Assembly: GCF_039645985.1 (NCBI RefSeq)
Contig: NZ_CP147919.1
Span: 744,001-808,000 of the forward strand
DNA length: 64,000 bases
Source: Sulfurimonas sp. HSL3-7
GTDB taxonomy: Bacteria > Campylobacterota > Campylobacteria > Campylobacterales > Sulfurimonadaceae
Direction: 5' to 3'
In this document: in pieces, positions 8,608-18,188 of the stretch
Layout: each line of letters opens with the position of its first letter
How positions within the stretch are numbered: position 1 is the stretch's first letter
The notes under the pieces: model-generated
The model's database searches: none
What the model saw: only the letters and a program-made list of their open reading frames with translations
Told to the model about the DNA's origin: nothing
Program-made: the position numbers and the translations under genes

Positions 8608-9984
8608 ATGAGCACTAAACAGTTTTCCAACCTCCCCCTTGAAAAAGCGATCATCGACAACCTGGATGCTCTCGGATACACCGAGATGACACCGATACAG
8701 GAGCAGAGCCTTCCGCTTACCCTTGCAGGTGAGGATGTCATTGCCAAAGCGAAGACGGGCAGCGGCAAGACAGCTGCTTTCGGCCTGGGACTGCTGCATA
8801 AACTTGATGTGAAAAAGTGGAAGATACAGGGGCTGATCATGTGCCCGACGCGTGAGTTGGCGGACCAGGTTGCCAATGAGCTCAGAAGGCTCGCCCGGTT
8901 CAGACACAACATCAAGATACTGACGCTTTGCGGCGGGATGCCGTTGACGCCTCAGCGTATCTCTTTGGAACACGGCGCCCATATCATCGTCGGGACACCG
9001 GGACGTATTCAAGACCACATCGGAAAAAACACGATCGACCTCTCAAGCGTGCACACCCTGATCCTGGACGAAGCGGACAGAATGCTCGATATGGGCTTTT
9101 TAGACGATATCAAACAGATCATCTCGCATCTTCCTTCCGAACGTCAGACACTGCTTTTTTCTGCGACCTATCCTGATGAGATCGATGCCCTGAGCCACAG
9201 CATCATGAAAAATGCAAAGAGTGTCAGCGTCGAACACGATGAAGAGAAGCCGAACATCGTGCAGACCTTTTACAAAACCAGCGAGCGGGATAAAGATGCT
9301 GACCTGCTGAAACTGCTTTTGCACCATCAAGCCGCTTCGTGCATCATCTTCTGCAATATGAAGGTCACCTGTGATGAGGTGGCCGATTATCTCTACAATG
9401 CCGGCCTGCATGCCGTTGCGTTGCACGGTGATCTGGAACAGCGTGAACGAACAGAGGTGCTGACCCTGTTCAGTAACGGGAGCATCTCTATTCTCGTGGC
9501 GACCGATGTCGCGGCACGCGGGCTTGATATCAAAGACCTTGACCTTGTTCTCAACTATGACCTTCCGAATCAGAGCGAGGTCTATGTTCACCGTATCGGG
9601 AGGACGGGACGCGCGGGCAAAAGCGGCATCGCAGACGCGCTCTACACTTCCAGAGAGGAAAAGAAAATAGAAGCGATCGAAGAAGAGATGGGAACGACCG
9701 TCGACTACGGACGTTTTGACAAGCTTCGGCATAACGAGCTTTACGCGCCTAAATATGTCACCCTCAGAATCGACGGCGGCAAGAAAGACAAACTGCGTCC
9801 CGGCGACATCGTCGGTGCGCTAACATCGGATAAAACAATCAAGGGCGATGAGATCGGCAACATCAATGTCACGGCCATCCGTTCCTATGTCGCCGTCGAT
9901 CGGTCCAAAGCCAAACAGGCCTTCAACCTTATCCGTGACGGCAAGATGAAAGGGCGACGTTTCAGAGTCACCCTGTTGGACTAG
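8608..9984 (+). CDS. dbpA: ATP-dependent RNA helicase DbpA
   Basis: DEAD-box helicase acting in 50S assembly. The motifs are complete: Q motif TPIQEQ, motif I AKTGSGKT, DEAD in LDEADRMLD, SAT in FSATY, and motif VI HRIGRTGR. The C-terminal 75 residues match the DbpA RNA-binding domain (LRIDGGKKDKLRPGDIVGAL and the YVAV strand), which binds hairpin 92 of 23S rRNA. This separates it from RhlE and SrmB relatives. The open frame extends 37 codons upstream, but AAAGAAG before this ATG and the MSTKQFSNLPL start argue for the shorter 458-residue form. It is convergent with sppA. Confidence 0.92.
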   Translation: MSTKQFSNLPLEKAIIDNLDALGYTEMTPIQEQSLPLTLAGEDVIAKAKTGSGKTAAFGLGLLHKLDVKKWKIQGLIMCPTRELADQVANELRRLARFRHNIKILTLCGGMPLTPQRISLEHGAHIIVGTPGRIQDHIGKNTIDLSSVHTLILDEADRMLDMGFLDDIKQIISHLPSERQTLLFSATYPDEIDALSHSIMKNAKSVSVEHDEEKPNIVQTFYKTSERDKDADLLKLLLHHQAASCIIFCNMKVTCDEVADYLYNAGLHAVALHGDLEQRERTEVLTLFSNGSISILVATDVAARGLDIKDLDLVLNYDLPNQSEVYVHRIGRTGRAGKSGIADALYTSREEKKIEAIEEEMGTTVDYGRFDKLRHNELYAPKYVTLRIDGGKKDKLRPGDIVGALTSDKTIKGDEIGNINVTAIRSYVAVDRSKAKQAFNLIRDGKMKGRRFRVTLLD

Positions 9985-10008
9985 AAGTTATTTCTATACA
10001 GTGAAAGG

Positions 10009-10878
10009 TTAACGCAGCGAGACAGGGGGAAAATAGGTGTGCAGCATTAACGATGTTTCCGCTGCAAACTTTTTCATCATTTTTTCGAACTTGTCCTCTT
10101 TGTTCCAGAGCGGTTTCTTTACCTCGCTTAATATCTCCACCCGTTTTCTGGCATCATAGCCGACGCCGAGACTGTCGATAAGGCCGACCTCTTTTGCCTG
10201 CTGGGCGGTGAAGATGTGGGCATCGGCGAAGAGATCGGATCTTTGCTCATCAAGATTTCGGGCTGTCGCGACATCATGGACAAACATCTTGTAGGTACCC
10301 TGAATGACCTTGTCCAGCTCTTTTTTCTCTTCCGGACTCCACTCCCTGTCGGCCGTACCGACCTGTTTGTATTTACCCGCTTTGACAACCTGTGTCTTGA
10401 TGCCGACCTTATCCATCAATTCGCTCAGATCGGCCCCTTGCATAATGACACCGATGGAACCCACCATCGATCCGGGGTTGGCGATGATCTCATCGGCCCA
10501 GATCGAGGCGTAATAGGAGCCGCTTGCGAGCACGCCTGCGGCATAGACCACGACAGGTTTCTTCTCTTTGAGACGTTTGATCGCCTGCATCACCTCGATC
10601 GACGGAGAGACGGCACCGCCGGGAGAGTCGACGGTGAAAAGCACCCCTTTGATCTGCGTGTCCTCACGCGCTTTGTCGAGCTCCTCAACGACTTCGGTCG
10701 TATCGAAGATCGGTCCCGTCAGTTTGATCTCCTGCAGGTTGTTGGGAATAAGCTTCTGATCGCCGGCCGGTGCGAAGAGAATAAAAAGCAGCAGCAGAAA
10801 GAGCATCGATTTGAAATATTTCTGGATAAATCCAAGTGTCGCCGTAATAGGCAAAAAGAGTTTTTTAAGGCCTTCCAT
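10009..10878 (-). CDS. sppA: Signal peptide peptidase SppA, short form
   Basis: Membrane-bound serine protease of family S49 that degrades cleaved signal peptides. One membrane segment lies at about residues 25-40, then a single protease domain with VDSPGG near 84, the nucleophile region LASGSYYAS (Ser119) and the KAGKYK segment near 166-171 carrying the general-base lysine. At 289 residues it is the half-length type found in Bacillus and Campylobacterota. Its ATG overlaps the TGA of the upstream amidohydrolase gene (TGATG), so the pair is probably translationally coupled. Confidence 0.92.
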   Translation of the reverse strand: MEGLKKLFLPITATLGFIQKYFKSMLFLLLLFILFAPAGDQKLIPNNLQEIKLTGPIFDTTEVVEELDKAREDTQIKGVLFTVDSPGGAVSPSIEVMQAIKRLKEKKPVVVYAAGVLASGSYYASIWADEIIANPGSMVGSIGVIMQGADLSELMDKVGIKTQVVKAGKYKQVGTADREWSPEEKKELDKVIQGTYKMFVHDVATARNLDEQRSDLFADAHIFTAQQAKEVGLIDSLGVGYDARKRVEILSEVKKPLWNKEDKFEKMMKKFAAETSLMLHTYFPPVSLR

Positions 10879-12101
10879 CACTGTCCTTCTTTAACGGAGC
10901 TTCCGTTAATGTAGATTTGTTCAATATTATAGCCATGCAGCAGTAAATGCAGCGGCAACTGCTCATTAGGTGCAGACTCAAGGTCGATCACAAGCAGATC
11001 GGCCTCTTTGCCGACAGCGATCTCCCCGGTATTGAGCTGCAGCGCTCTGGCACTCTCTTTGGTCGCATTGATGATCAGTCTTTGTGCAAGACTTAAGAGG
11101 TCGGCACTCGAATGCATAAAGAGTGCGATCTTCATCTCCTCGATCAGGTCAAGTCCGTAGTTTGAGCTCAGCCCGTCTGTTCCGATGACCCACGGCACAC
11201 CGATCTGGTCCAGTTTTTCAAGATCGATCGTGCCGTTGCCAAGAAGGCGGTTCGAGATGGGGCAGTGGATGACGGTATGACCGTCTTTACTGAGCTGCTT
11301 AAGCTCTTCATCATCTGCCTGCACCACATGGGTCATGAGTGTCGTTTTCTCCTTGAATAGGTCCAAAAACTCTTTTGACGTGTTGACGGCGTATTCCTGT
11401 TTGAGAAAATCTTTGAAGAAGGGTTGGAAATCACCGCTGTTACTCTCCAGCCACTCTTTTTCGGCAGGGCTCTCCATGTAGTGGGCGCTAGTCAGGAGGT
11501 TATGGTTTTTGGCATGTTCGAGCGCCCGTTTGATCAAAGCAGGGTGGACCGAGTAGGGGGAGTGGATGGCGATAGCAGGGATGAAGCCTTCTCTCTGCAC
11601 CATTTGGGAGCTCTCCAGACGTGCGAGGAAGTCATCGTAGAGGGTATCCGCCATCGTTGCCTGTGAACCGATGACCTCATTGAAAAAGACCACCTTCTGT
11701 TTCGCATTGGCAGCGACCTCAAGGTCCATCGCATAGGAGCTGATCGCACCGAAGGTAGTGATGCCGTTGGCGAGCATATCGTCGCAGGCCTTTTTCATAC
11801 AGCTCTCGTCACAGTTCTGGATGAGGTCGTCACGGTGTTCGATGACCGAGTAGAGCCATTCCAGGAAGGAGCCGTATTTGAGGGTATCTTTGTTGCCTGA
11901 GAACTCAAGATGAACATGGGGGTTGATCAGCCCCGGCATTACAAGGGCATGTTCCGGCACATCGATGACCTCGGCGTCGGGAAACTGGTCTAGTAACTCA
12001 TCTAAAGGGGCGATTGCCCTGATGTGGGTATCGAAAGCAATGCATAGCCCACTAAGCTGTTCAGATGGGGAGAGGATGGTTTCTGGGGAGATAATTTTCA
12101 T
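10878..12101 (-). CDS. mqnX: Amidohydrolase, probable aminodeoxyfutalosine deaminase
   Basis: Metal-dependent deaminase of the amidohydrolase superfamily (SsnA/chlorohydrolase-like group, 407 residues). The metal-site landmarks are visible: H62-x-H64 in NPHVHLEFSGN, the AIHSPYSVHP and TSAHYMES segments, THVVQADDEE, and the terminal GTDGLSSN aspartate. As I recall, relatives in deep-sea Campylobacterota deaminate 6-aminodeoxyfutalosine in the futalosine route to menaquinone. That would fit the menaquinone methyltransferase in this window, but a general adenosine or guanine-type deaminase cannot be excluded. Confidence 0.72.
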   Translation of the reverse strand: MKIISPETILSPSEQLSGLCIAFDTHIRAIAPLDELLDQFPDAEVIDVPEHALVMPGLINPHVHLEFSGNKDTLKYGSFLEWLYSVIEHRDDLIQNCDESCMKKACDDMLANGITTFGAISSYAMDLEVAANAKQKVVFFNEVIGSQATMADTLYDDFLARLESSQMVQREGFIPAIAIHSPYSVHPALIKRALEHAKNHNLLTSAHYMESPAEKEWLESNSGDFQPFFKDFLKQEYAVNTSKEFLDLFKEKTTLMTHVVQADDEELKQLSKDGHTVIHCPISNRLLGNGTIDLEKLDQIGVPWVIGTDGLSSNYGLDLIEEMKIALFMHSSADLLSLAQRLIINATKESARALQLNTGEIAVGKEADLLVIDLESAPNEQLPLHLLLHGYNIEQIYINGSSVKEGQ

Positions 12102-12207
12102 AATAATTCTTTTTCACCTGTTATTTGAAAAAGATTATATCGCTTTAGACGTTGAAGGTCGTTTAGAAATCAGGTGTGGTTTCAAGGTATTAAAATAAAT
12201 CTTTACC

Positions 12208-12213
12208 TATAAT
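12208..12213 (+). promoter_or_regulatory. -10 element (TATAAT) for aroQ
   Basis: A perfect TATAAT lies 38 bases before the aroQ ATG, in the divergent gap between the amidohydrolase and aroQ. No good -35 hexamer is present, which is usual for sigma70 promoters in this phylum. Confidence 0.6.
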
Positions 12214-12250
12214 GCACCCAGAAAATTATCATATAAAACAAAGGTATTCA

Positions 12251-12733
12251 ATGAAAGTAGTTGTCATTCAAGGTCCAAATCTCAATATGTTAGGTGTTCG
12301 TGAACAGCAGATCTACGGACCGATGAAACTGGAGCAGATCCATGCACAGATGAAAGACTTTGCCGACAAAAACAACATGGAGATCGAATTTTTCCAGTCG
12401 AACCTTGAGGGCGAGATCGTCGACAAGATCCAGGAGTGCTACGGCGAGGCGCAGGGGATCATCATCAATGCGGCAGCCTATACGCACACCTCTATCGCGA
12501 TCCGCGATGCGATCACTGCGGTTGCTATTCCAACGATCGAGGTCCATATCTCCAATATCCACCGCCGCGAAGAGTTCAGAAAAGAGAACATGATCGCACC
12601 GGTCTGTGCTTCATCTATTGTCGGTTTCGGTCCGTTCGGCTACCACCTGGCAATGCTGGGTATGAGCCAGATCATGCAAGAGGTTCAGGCTCTTCAGGCA
12701 CAACAAGCAGCGGCACAGCAGCAACAAGCGTAA
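12251..12733 (+). CDS. aroQ: Type II 3-dehydroquinate dehydratase
   Basis: Dehydrates 3-dehydroquinate in the shikimate pathway. The start [15 protein letters not shown], the loop with the catalytic Tyr in QIYG, the [15 protein letters not shown] motif and [13 protein letters not shown] all identify the dodecameric type II enzyme. The open frame extends 13 codons upstream, but this ATG follows AAAGGTA and gives the family's standard N-terminus. The last 20 or so residues form a Gln/Ala-rich tail beyond the normal end of the enzyme. It is the first gene of aroQ-folK-flhG. Confidence 0.95.
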   Translation: MKVVVIQGPNLNMLGVREQQIYGPMKLEQIHAQMKDFADKNNMEIEFFQSNLEGEIVDKIQECYGEAQGIIINAAAYTHTSIAIRDAITAVAIPTIEVHISNIHRREEFRKENMIAPVCASSIVGFGPFGYHLAMLGMSQIMQEVQALQAQQAAAQQQQA

Positions 12734-12738
12734 CTGCC

Positions 12739-13230
12739 GTGGGGATCGTACGAGAACTTTCGCCTACACTCAGGCTCTTTATAGAGGAAGGTTTTCCTGC
12801 ATCATACCAAGCTTCGTCGCACTACCGTCACCGTGCCGTCATCGGTATCGGCGGCAACGTCGGCGATGTCAAACGCCGTTTTCAGCACCTGCGCCACTAT
12901 CTGAACCGTCAGAAAAATATCGAGATACTGCACACCGCACCGATTTTACAAAACCCTCCTTTCGGCTATACCGATCAGGACGATTTTCTAAACTCGGTCA
13001 TCGAGGTGGCGACGTCGATGGGCCCGAAAGAGCTGCTGGACTTTCTGCTGCGCACAGAGAAGCGTTTCGGGCGTAAACGCAGCTTTCCCAATGCACCGCG
13101 CACCCTTGACCTTGACCTGATCTTTTTTGATGATGTCCGGATGAACACGCCTAAGCTGACATTGCCGCACCCGCACTGGCAGGAGCGCGAGAGCGTACTG
13201 ATCCCTCTGTCACTGTTAGGAAGAGAGTGA
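12739..13230 (+). CDS. folK: 2-amino-4-hydroxy-6-hydroxymethyldihydropteridine pyrophosphokinase
   Basis: Transfers pyrophosphate to the pterin precursor of folate. The HPPK landmarks are present: GIGGNVGD near residue 35, NSVIEV, RTLDLDLIFFD near 123, and PHPHWQERESVLIPL. An extended N-terminus of about 30 residues before the GGNVGD strand is typical of campylobacterotal FolK. The start is uncertain: a GTG six bases after the aroQ stop is the best candidate because no ATG exists before the conserved strand and the longer frame only shadows aroQ. folP is far away at the window end. Confidence 0.88.
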   Translation: MGIVRELSPTLRLFIEEGFPASYQASSHYRHRAVIGIGGNVGDVKRRFQHLRHYLNRQKNIEILHTAPILQNPPFGYTDQDDFLNSVIEVATSMGPKELLDFLLRTEKRFGRKRSFPNAPRTLDLDLIFFDDVRMNTPKLTLPHPHWQERESVLIPLSLLGRE

Positions 13231-14063
13231 TGCATAAAAGCAACCGTGCCAAAAAGACCCGCTTCATCGCTGTGACCAGCGGCAAGGGCGGTGTCGGCAA
13301 AAGTACCATCAGCTCAAACCTCGCCTATATCCTTGCCTCAGCAGGCGTCAAGGTTGGTATCTTTGATGCCGATATCGGTCTGGCCAACCTCGATGTGATG
13401 CTTAATGTCTCCGTCAAAAAAAATATTCTGCACCTCTTGAAAGGCGAAGCGCGGCTGGAAGACATATTGATACGGGTGATGGAGAATCTTGTCTTGATCC
13501 CCGGAGAGAGCGGCGAAGAGATACTGAACTACTCCGATTCGGCGATCTTTGCGCAGTTCATGAAAGAGGCTGAAGTGCTGAATGATCTCGATGTGCTTAT
13601 CATCGATACGGGTGCCGGTATCAGCAAAAACACGCAGCTTTTTTTGCAGGCGGCGGACGACGTTATCATTGTCACAGTGCCCGATCCGGCGGCGATCACG
13701 GATGCCTATGCGACGGTAAAAGTAGCGGCGCGAGAGCGAAACGACATGTGGATGCTCCTTAATCAGGTTGCCAATGAACAGGAGGCGCTCTCGATCTTTG
13801 AACGTATACAGCGCGTCGCACTTGCCAATATCAGAGACGATCTGGATCTGCAGTTTTTAGGCAAGATCAATGCCGATCAAAAGGTCTCTAACGCTGTTAA
13901 ACGGCGCGCCCTTTTTGCCCAGACTTATCCGGCAAGCATCCCCAGCAGTGACATTCGTGCCATCGCCAGAGAGTTGGTCAAAAAACTGGAACGACAGGTC
14001 TATGTCAAGCCGAAAGAGAGCGGTCTGGCCGGCCTTATGAAACGGCTCAAAGAACAGTTCTGA
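13230..14063 (+). CDS. flhG: FlhG/MinD-family ATPase
   Basis: ParA/MinD superfamily ATPase of 277 residues. The deviant Walker A SGKGGVGKST is near residues 16-25, the switch I aspartate is in FDADIGLANLD and switch II is in IIDTGAGI. The C-terminal GLAGLMKRLKEQF is an amphipathic helix like the membrane-targeting helix of MinD and FlhG. FlhG normally controls flagellar number together with the GTPase FlhF. In relatives flhF lies between folK and flhG; here the flhG ATG overlaps the folK stop (TGATG), so flhF is absent, and no fliA, fliM or fliY follows. It may serve polar organisation or cell division instead. Confidence 0.85.
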   Translation: MHKSNRAKKTRFIAVTSGKGGVGKSTISSNLAYILASAGVKVGIFDADIGLANLDVMLNVSVKKNILHLLKGEARLEDILIRVMENLVLIPGESGEEILNYSDSAIFAQFMKEAEVLNDLDVLIIDTGAGISKNTQLFLQAADDVIIVTVPDPAAITDAYATVKVAARERNDMWMLLNQVANEQEALSIFERIQRVALANIRDDLDLQFLGKINADQKVSNAVKRRALFAQTYPASIPSSDIRAIARELVKKLERQVYVKPKESGLAGLMKRLKEQF

Positions 14064-14160
14064 TCTGGTAGTGTCAAGAAGATTCTTCCAAAAATCGGCC
14101 TCTTTTTGCGGTTGATTTTCTTTACCCAAAAACGGTATACCTAATCTAAATGGTAAAGAT

Positions 14161-14215
14161 AGTCTCTTGCTTAGTCTCTTTTTGTTATGATTTCACAACG
14201 AAAATTTAAGAGACT
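14161..14215 (+). repeat. Octamer repeats upstream of mnmA
   Basis: AGTCTCTT occurs twice as direct repeats 12 bases apart (14161 and 14173), and its inverted copy AAGAGACT lies at 14208. A TATGAT that could be a -10 sits between them at 14186-14191. This arrangement could be a repressor operator or could form alternative stems in the leader. The rest of the 179-base gap after flhG shows nothing recognisable. Confidence 0.4.
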
Positions 14216-14242
14216 CATTTTATGGGGTCGAGAGTAGACATT

Positions 14243-15265
14243 ATGGCAAAGAAGAAAGTATTGATCGGTATGAGCGGGGGCGTCGATTCGACGGTCTCGG
14301 CACTGCTGTTGAAAGAAGAGGGTTACGAGGTCGAAGGGGTCTATATGAAACTCCATTCGAAACCGGGGTATCACGAGATCCATCAGGCCCGTGCGCAGAA
14401 AGCGGCGGACTTTGTCGGTATCAAACTCCATGTCCTCGATCTTCAGGAGACGTTCAAAGAGAAGGTCGTTACCCCTTTCATTGAGACGTACAAAGCGGGA
14501 AAGACCCCGAACCCCTGTGCACTGTGCAACCGCAACCTCAAGTTCGGCGAGATGTTGAAGTTCGCCGATGAGATCGGTGCCGACTACCTGGCAACGGGCC
14601 ACTACATCCAGCATGACGGCACCTATCTTCTGCAGGCCGAAGACGACACGAAAGACCAGTCCTATTTTCTCTTCTACATCGACAAAGCGATCGTGCCGCG
14701 TCTTCTGTTCCCCCTAGGGTCACGCCATAAAAAAGATGTCAAAGCGTTTGCGGCGGGCATCAAGGGGCTGGAGTCGTTCGCTTCGCAGGCGGAGTCGAGC
14801 GAGATCTGTTTTGTCGAGACCACCTACACCGACGTCCTGAAAGACTATGTCAAGGTCGATCAGCCCGGCGAGGTACTTGACGCTGAAGGCAATGTGATCG
14901 GAGAGCACAAAGGGTACATGCACTACACTATCGGCAAGCGCAAGGGCTTTACGGTCAAAGGGGCACATGACCCGCACTTTGTTACGAAGATTATTCCGGA
15001 GAAGAACCAGATCGTCGTGGGACTTAAAGAAGAGCTCGAATGTTATGAGGTCGAGATCAAAGACGTCAATATGTTCGACGACCGCACGAGTTTCGATACG
15101 ACGGTGAAACTGCGTTACCGCACCCACGCCGTGCCGTGCCACGTCGAGATCGAAGGAAACCGCGGCAGGATAACGCTCAAAGAGCCGGTTCTGGGTGTCG
15201 CTTCGGGGCAGGCTGCGGTCTTTTACGACGGAAACAAGCTCGTAGGCGGCGGCTGGATCGTTTAA
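14243..15265 (+). CDS. mnmA: tRNA-specific 2-thiouridylase MnmA
   Basis: Thiolates U34 of Lys, Glu and Gln tRNAs. The PP-loop [10 protein letters not shown] is at the N-terminus. The catalytic pair is Cys in [12 protein letters not shown] and Cys in SSEICFVE, and the C-terminal beta domain follows. An alternative ATG at 14222 would add seven residues; this one gives the usual [13 protein letters not shown] start. With mnmE and selD-mnmH also in the window, three wobble-uridine modification steps are represented. It stands alone between flhG and prs. Confidence 0.96.
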   Translation: MAKKKVLIGMSGGVDSTVSALLLKEEGYEVEGVYMKLHSKPGYHEIHQARAQKAADFVGIKLHVLDLQETFKEKVVTPFIETYKAGKTPNPCALCNRNLKFGEMLKFADEIGADYLATGHYIQHDGTYLLQAEDDTKDQSYFLFYIDKAIVPRLLFPLGSRHKKDVKAFAAGIKGLESFASQAESSEICFVETTYTDVLKDYVKVDQPGEVLDAEGNVIGEHKGYMHYTIGKRKGFTVKGAHDPHFVTKIIPEKNQIVVGLKEELECYEVEIKDVNMFDDRTSFDTTVKLRYRTHAVPCHVEIEGNRGRITLKEPVLGVASGQAAVFYDGNKLVGGGWIV

Positions 15266-15273
15266 CAGATTGT

Positions 15274-15321
15274 GTCGATAACACAGATACCTGACTTTTT
15301 GAAATCAGAGTCAGTATCGAC
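15274..15321 (+). other. Two-tier hairpin between mnmA and prs
   Basis: GTCGATA pairs with TATCGAC (outer stem) and CTGACT pairs with AGTCAG (inner stem) around a 12-base loop, with a 10-base bulge on the left side. It starts nine bases after the mnmA stop. No T-run follows, so intrinsic termination is doubtful; it could protect the mnmA 3' end. Confidence 0.45.
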
Positions 15322-15381
15322 CTGTCTGGTGCCTTCCAGATGCTATTTCATTTTCTTTACTCTCTCCTCAGGCTCATACGA

Positions 15382-15387
15382 TATAAT
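15382..15387 (+). promoter_or_regulatory. -10 element (TATAAT) for prs
   Basis: TATAAT lies 31 bases before the prs ATG and is followed by the ribosome binding site AAGGTG. No clear -35 is visible. Confidence 0.6.
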
Positions 15388-15418
15388 TTCATTATTATTT
15401 TGTACCATAAGGTGACCC

Positions 15419-16345
15419 ATGCGCGGATATAAGATTTTTGCAGGTAGTTCTTCCATTGACTTTGCTCAAGAGGTGTGTAAGAGCCTTGATGTTCCTTTAG
15501 CCAAGGCGGATGTAAAACGTTTTTCAGACGGTGAGATCTCTGTACAGATCGCAGAAAGTGTCCGCGGACGCGACGTTTTCATTGTCCAGTCTACGGGTGC
15601 CCCGTCGAATGACAACCTGATGGAACTGCTGATCATGACCGATGCACTTCGCCGTTCGTCGGCCAGTTCGATCACCGCAGTGGTCCCATACTACGGTTAT
15701 GCTCGCCAGGATCGTAAAGCGGCACCTCGTGTACCGATTACGGCGAAACTTGTCGCAGACCTTTACGAGACGGCCGGGATCGATCGCGTCGTGACGATCG
15801 ACCTTCATGCCGGTCAGATCCAGGGTTTTTTCAATATTCCGGTTGACAACCTTTACGGTTCGATCATCTTCAAAGAGTATGTACAGTCCAAGAACCTTCC
15901 GAACCCTATTATCGCTTCGCCGGATATCGGTGGTGTAGCCCGTGCCCGTTATTTTGCCCAACAGCTCGGTCTCGAGATGGTCATCGTCGACAAGCGCCGT
16001 GAAAAGGCAAACGAGTCTGAAGTCATGAACATTATCGGTAATGTCGAAGGCAAGGATGTTATCATCGTCGATGACATGGTTGATACAGCCGGTACTATGG
16101 TCAAAGCCGCCGCGGCGCTTAAGGCCCAAGGGGCGACGTCGGTCATGGCGATTGCGACGCACGGTGTCCTCAGCGGCAAGGCGTATAGCAATCTCGACAG
16201 CGACTCTCTGGATGAACTCTGTATCTCAAACACCTTGGTGACAAAACCTCATGATACTATCACGGTTCTTTCCGTCGCGCCTCTGTTCGCCGAGGTGATT
16301 CGCCGTGTTTACCACAATGAGAGTGTCAACTCACTCTTCGCATAA
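15419..16345 (+). CDS. prs: Ribose-phosphate pyrophosphokinase
   Basis: Makes PRPP from ribose 5-phosphate and ATP, feeding purine, pyrimidine, His and Trp synthesis. The 308-residue class I enzyme has FSDGEISVQI, the Y-Y-G-Y-A-R-Q-D-R flexible loop near 95, T-I-D-L-H-A-G-Q-I-Q-G-F, and the PRPP loop VIIVDDMVDTAGT near 215. AAGGTG sits seven bases before the ATG. The lepA gene follows after 35 bases. Confidence 0.98.
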   Translation: MRGYKIFAGSSSIDFAQEVCKSLDVPLAKADVKRFSDGEISVQIAESVRGRDVFIVQSTGAPSNDNLMELLIMTDALRRSSASSITAVVPYYGYARQDRKAAPRVPITAKLVADLYETAGIDRVVTIDLHAGQIQGFFNIPVDNLYGSIIFKEYVQSKNLPNPIIASPDIGGVARARYFAQQLGLEMVIVDKRREKANESEVMNIIGNVEGKDVIIVDDMVDTAGTMVKAAAALKAQGATSVMAIATHGVLSGKAYSNLDSDSLDELCISNTLVTKPHDTITVLSVAPLFAEVIRRVYHNESVNSLFA

Positions 16346-16380
16346 ATCTCAAACGGTGAAAGCCGTTTCTTCGGAAACAT

Positions 16381-18177
16381 ATGAAAATAGAACACATTAG
16401 AAACTTTTCCATTATCGCCCATATTGACCATGGTAAATCGACATTGGCCGACCGTATTATCCAGGAATGCGGTGCGGTGAGTGAACGTGAGCTGACCTCC
16501 CAGATGATGGACACGATGGATATCGAGCAAGAGCGCGGTATTACGATCAAAGCTCAGTCGGTGCGTCTGGATTATGTCAAAGACGGCAAACACTACAACC
16601 TGAATCTTATCGACACTCCGGGCCATGTCGACTTCTCTTATGAGGTGAGCAAGTCACTGGCTTCGTCGGACGGTGCACTGCTTATCGTCGATGCGGCTCA
16701 GGGCGTCGAAGCGCAGACGATTGCAAACGTTTATTTGGCGCTCGACAATAACCTGGAATTGCTGCCGGTTATCAACAAGATCGATCTTCCGGCAGCCGAA
16801 CCCGAACGTGTTGCCGAAGAGATAGAAACCAGTATCGGCATCGATGCGACGGATGCGCTGATGGTCTCGGCAAAATCGGGGCTCGGTATCCGTGAGTTGA
16901 TCGATGCGATCGTTGAGCGTATCCCGGCACCTGAAGGTGACCCTGATGCGCCGACAAAGGCGATCATCTACGATTCGTGGTTCGACCCCTATCTGGGTGC
17001 ACTGGCTCTTGTACGGGTCTTTGACGGCGAGATCTCCAAAAACCAGAACGTGCTGTTGATGAGCAACAAAGAGCAGCACCAGGTCCTTGACCTGATGTAC
17101 CCGCACCCACTTAAACGCCAAAAGACACAGGCGATCAAAACGGGTGAGATCGGTATTGTTGTCCTGGGCCTTAAAGATGTGGGCTCCGTCAATGTCGGTG
17201 ACACTATTACCGATGCGAAGAACCCGACAGCTGAACCGGTAGGCAATTATGAGCCGGCAAAACCCTTTGTCTTCGCCGGGCTCTACCCGATCGATACAGA
17301 CAAGTTTGAGGACCTGCGAGACGCTCTTGACAAGCTAAAGCTCAACGACTCCTCTTTGAGCTATGAGCCGGAGACCTCAGTCGCACTCGGTTTCGGCTTT
17401 CGTGTCGGATTCCTTGGCATGCTGCATATGGAGGTCATCAAAGAGCGTCTTGAGCGCGAGTTCAACCTTGACCTTATCGCTACGGCCCCTTCGGTCGTCT
17501 ATAATGTCTATCTGACCAGCGGCGAGCTGGTTGAGGTGCAGAACCCGTCGGAGCTTCCGGAATCGAACCTTATTGACCATATCGACGAGCCTTATGTCAA
17601 GGCAACGGTTATTACGCCTAGCGAATACCTGGGCAACGTCATGAACCTGCTTGTCTCAAAACGCGGTATGCAGGAGAAGATGGATTATCTTAACGAAGAG
17701 CGTGTTCTCCTTGAGTACTCTATCCCGATGAACGAGATCGTTGTTGATTTCTACGACCAGCTCAAGTCTATCTCCAAAGGGTACGCCTCTTTTGACTATG
17801 AACCGATCGGTTTCCGCCAGGGCGACCTGGTCAAGCTCGACGTACGTGTCGCCGGCGATGTGGTCGATGCCCTGTCGGTCATCGTCCCGCGGACAGCAGC
17901 GGAACATCGCGGCCGTGCTCTGGTGAAGAACATGAAAGAGATCGTACCGCGCCAGCTTTTCGAGGTGGCGATCCAGGCCTCTCTGGGCAACAAGGTAATC
18001 GCCCGCGAGACGGTCAAGTCGATGGGTAAAAATGTTACTGCCAAATGTTACGGCGGGGATATTACCCGTAAACGCAAGCTTCTGGAGAAACAGAAAGCGG
18101 GTAAGAAGCGGATGAAGTCCATCGGCAAGGTCAACCTGCCGCAGGAAGCCTTCATGTCCGTACTGAAGATGGACTAA
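16381..18177 (+). CDS. lepA: Elongation factor 4 (LepA)
   Basis: Ribosome-dependent GTPase that influences initiation and back-translocation. The motifs [10 protein letters not shown] (G1), the switch with [17 protein letters not shown] (G3), NKIDLP (G4) and S-A-K-S-G (G5) are intact. The C-terminal LepA-specific domain is present up to [14 protein letters not shown]. The 598-residue length is typical. A ComF-like gene starts 11 bases after its stop. Confidence 0.98.
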   Translation: MKIEHIRNFSIIAHIDHGKSTLADRIIQECGAVSERELTSQMMDTMDIEQERGITIKAQSVRLDYVKDGKHYNLNLIDTPGHVDFSYEVSKSLASSDGALLIVDAAQGVEAQTIANVYLALDNNLELLPVINKIDLPAAEPERVAEEIETSIGIDATDALMVSAKSGLGIRELIDAIVERIPAPEGDPDAPTKAIIYDSWFDPYLGALALVRVFDGEISKNQNVLLMSNKEQHQVLDLMYPHPLKRQKTQAIKTGEIGIVVLGLKDVGSVNVGDTITDAKNPTAEPVGNYEPAKPFVFAGLYPIDTDKFEDLRDALDKLKLNDSSLSYEPETSVALGFGFRVGFLGMLHMEVIKERLEREFNLDLIATAPSVVYNVYLTSGELVEVQNPSELPESNLIDHIDEPYVKATVITPSEYLGNVMNLLVSKRGMQEKMDYLNEERVLLEYSIPMNEIVVDFYDQLKSISKGYASFDYEPIGFRQGDLVKLDVRVAGDVVDALSVIVPRTAAEHRGRALVKNMKEIVPRQLFEVAIQASLGNKVIARETVKSMGKNVTAKCYGGDITRKRKLLEKQKAGKKRMKSIGKVNLPQEAFMSVLKMD

Positions 18178-18188
18178 AGTACAAGACT

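Noticed and set aside
12436-12738. An upstream extension of the folK frame through aroQ, read as a fusion or longer FolK.
   Set aside because: The extension translates to Arg/Gly/Ser-rich shadow sequence of aroQ; the real FolK begins near the aroQ stop.
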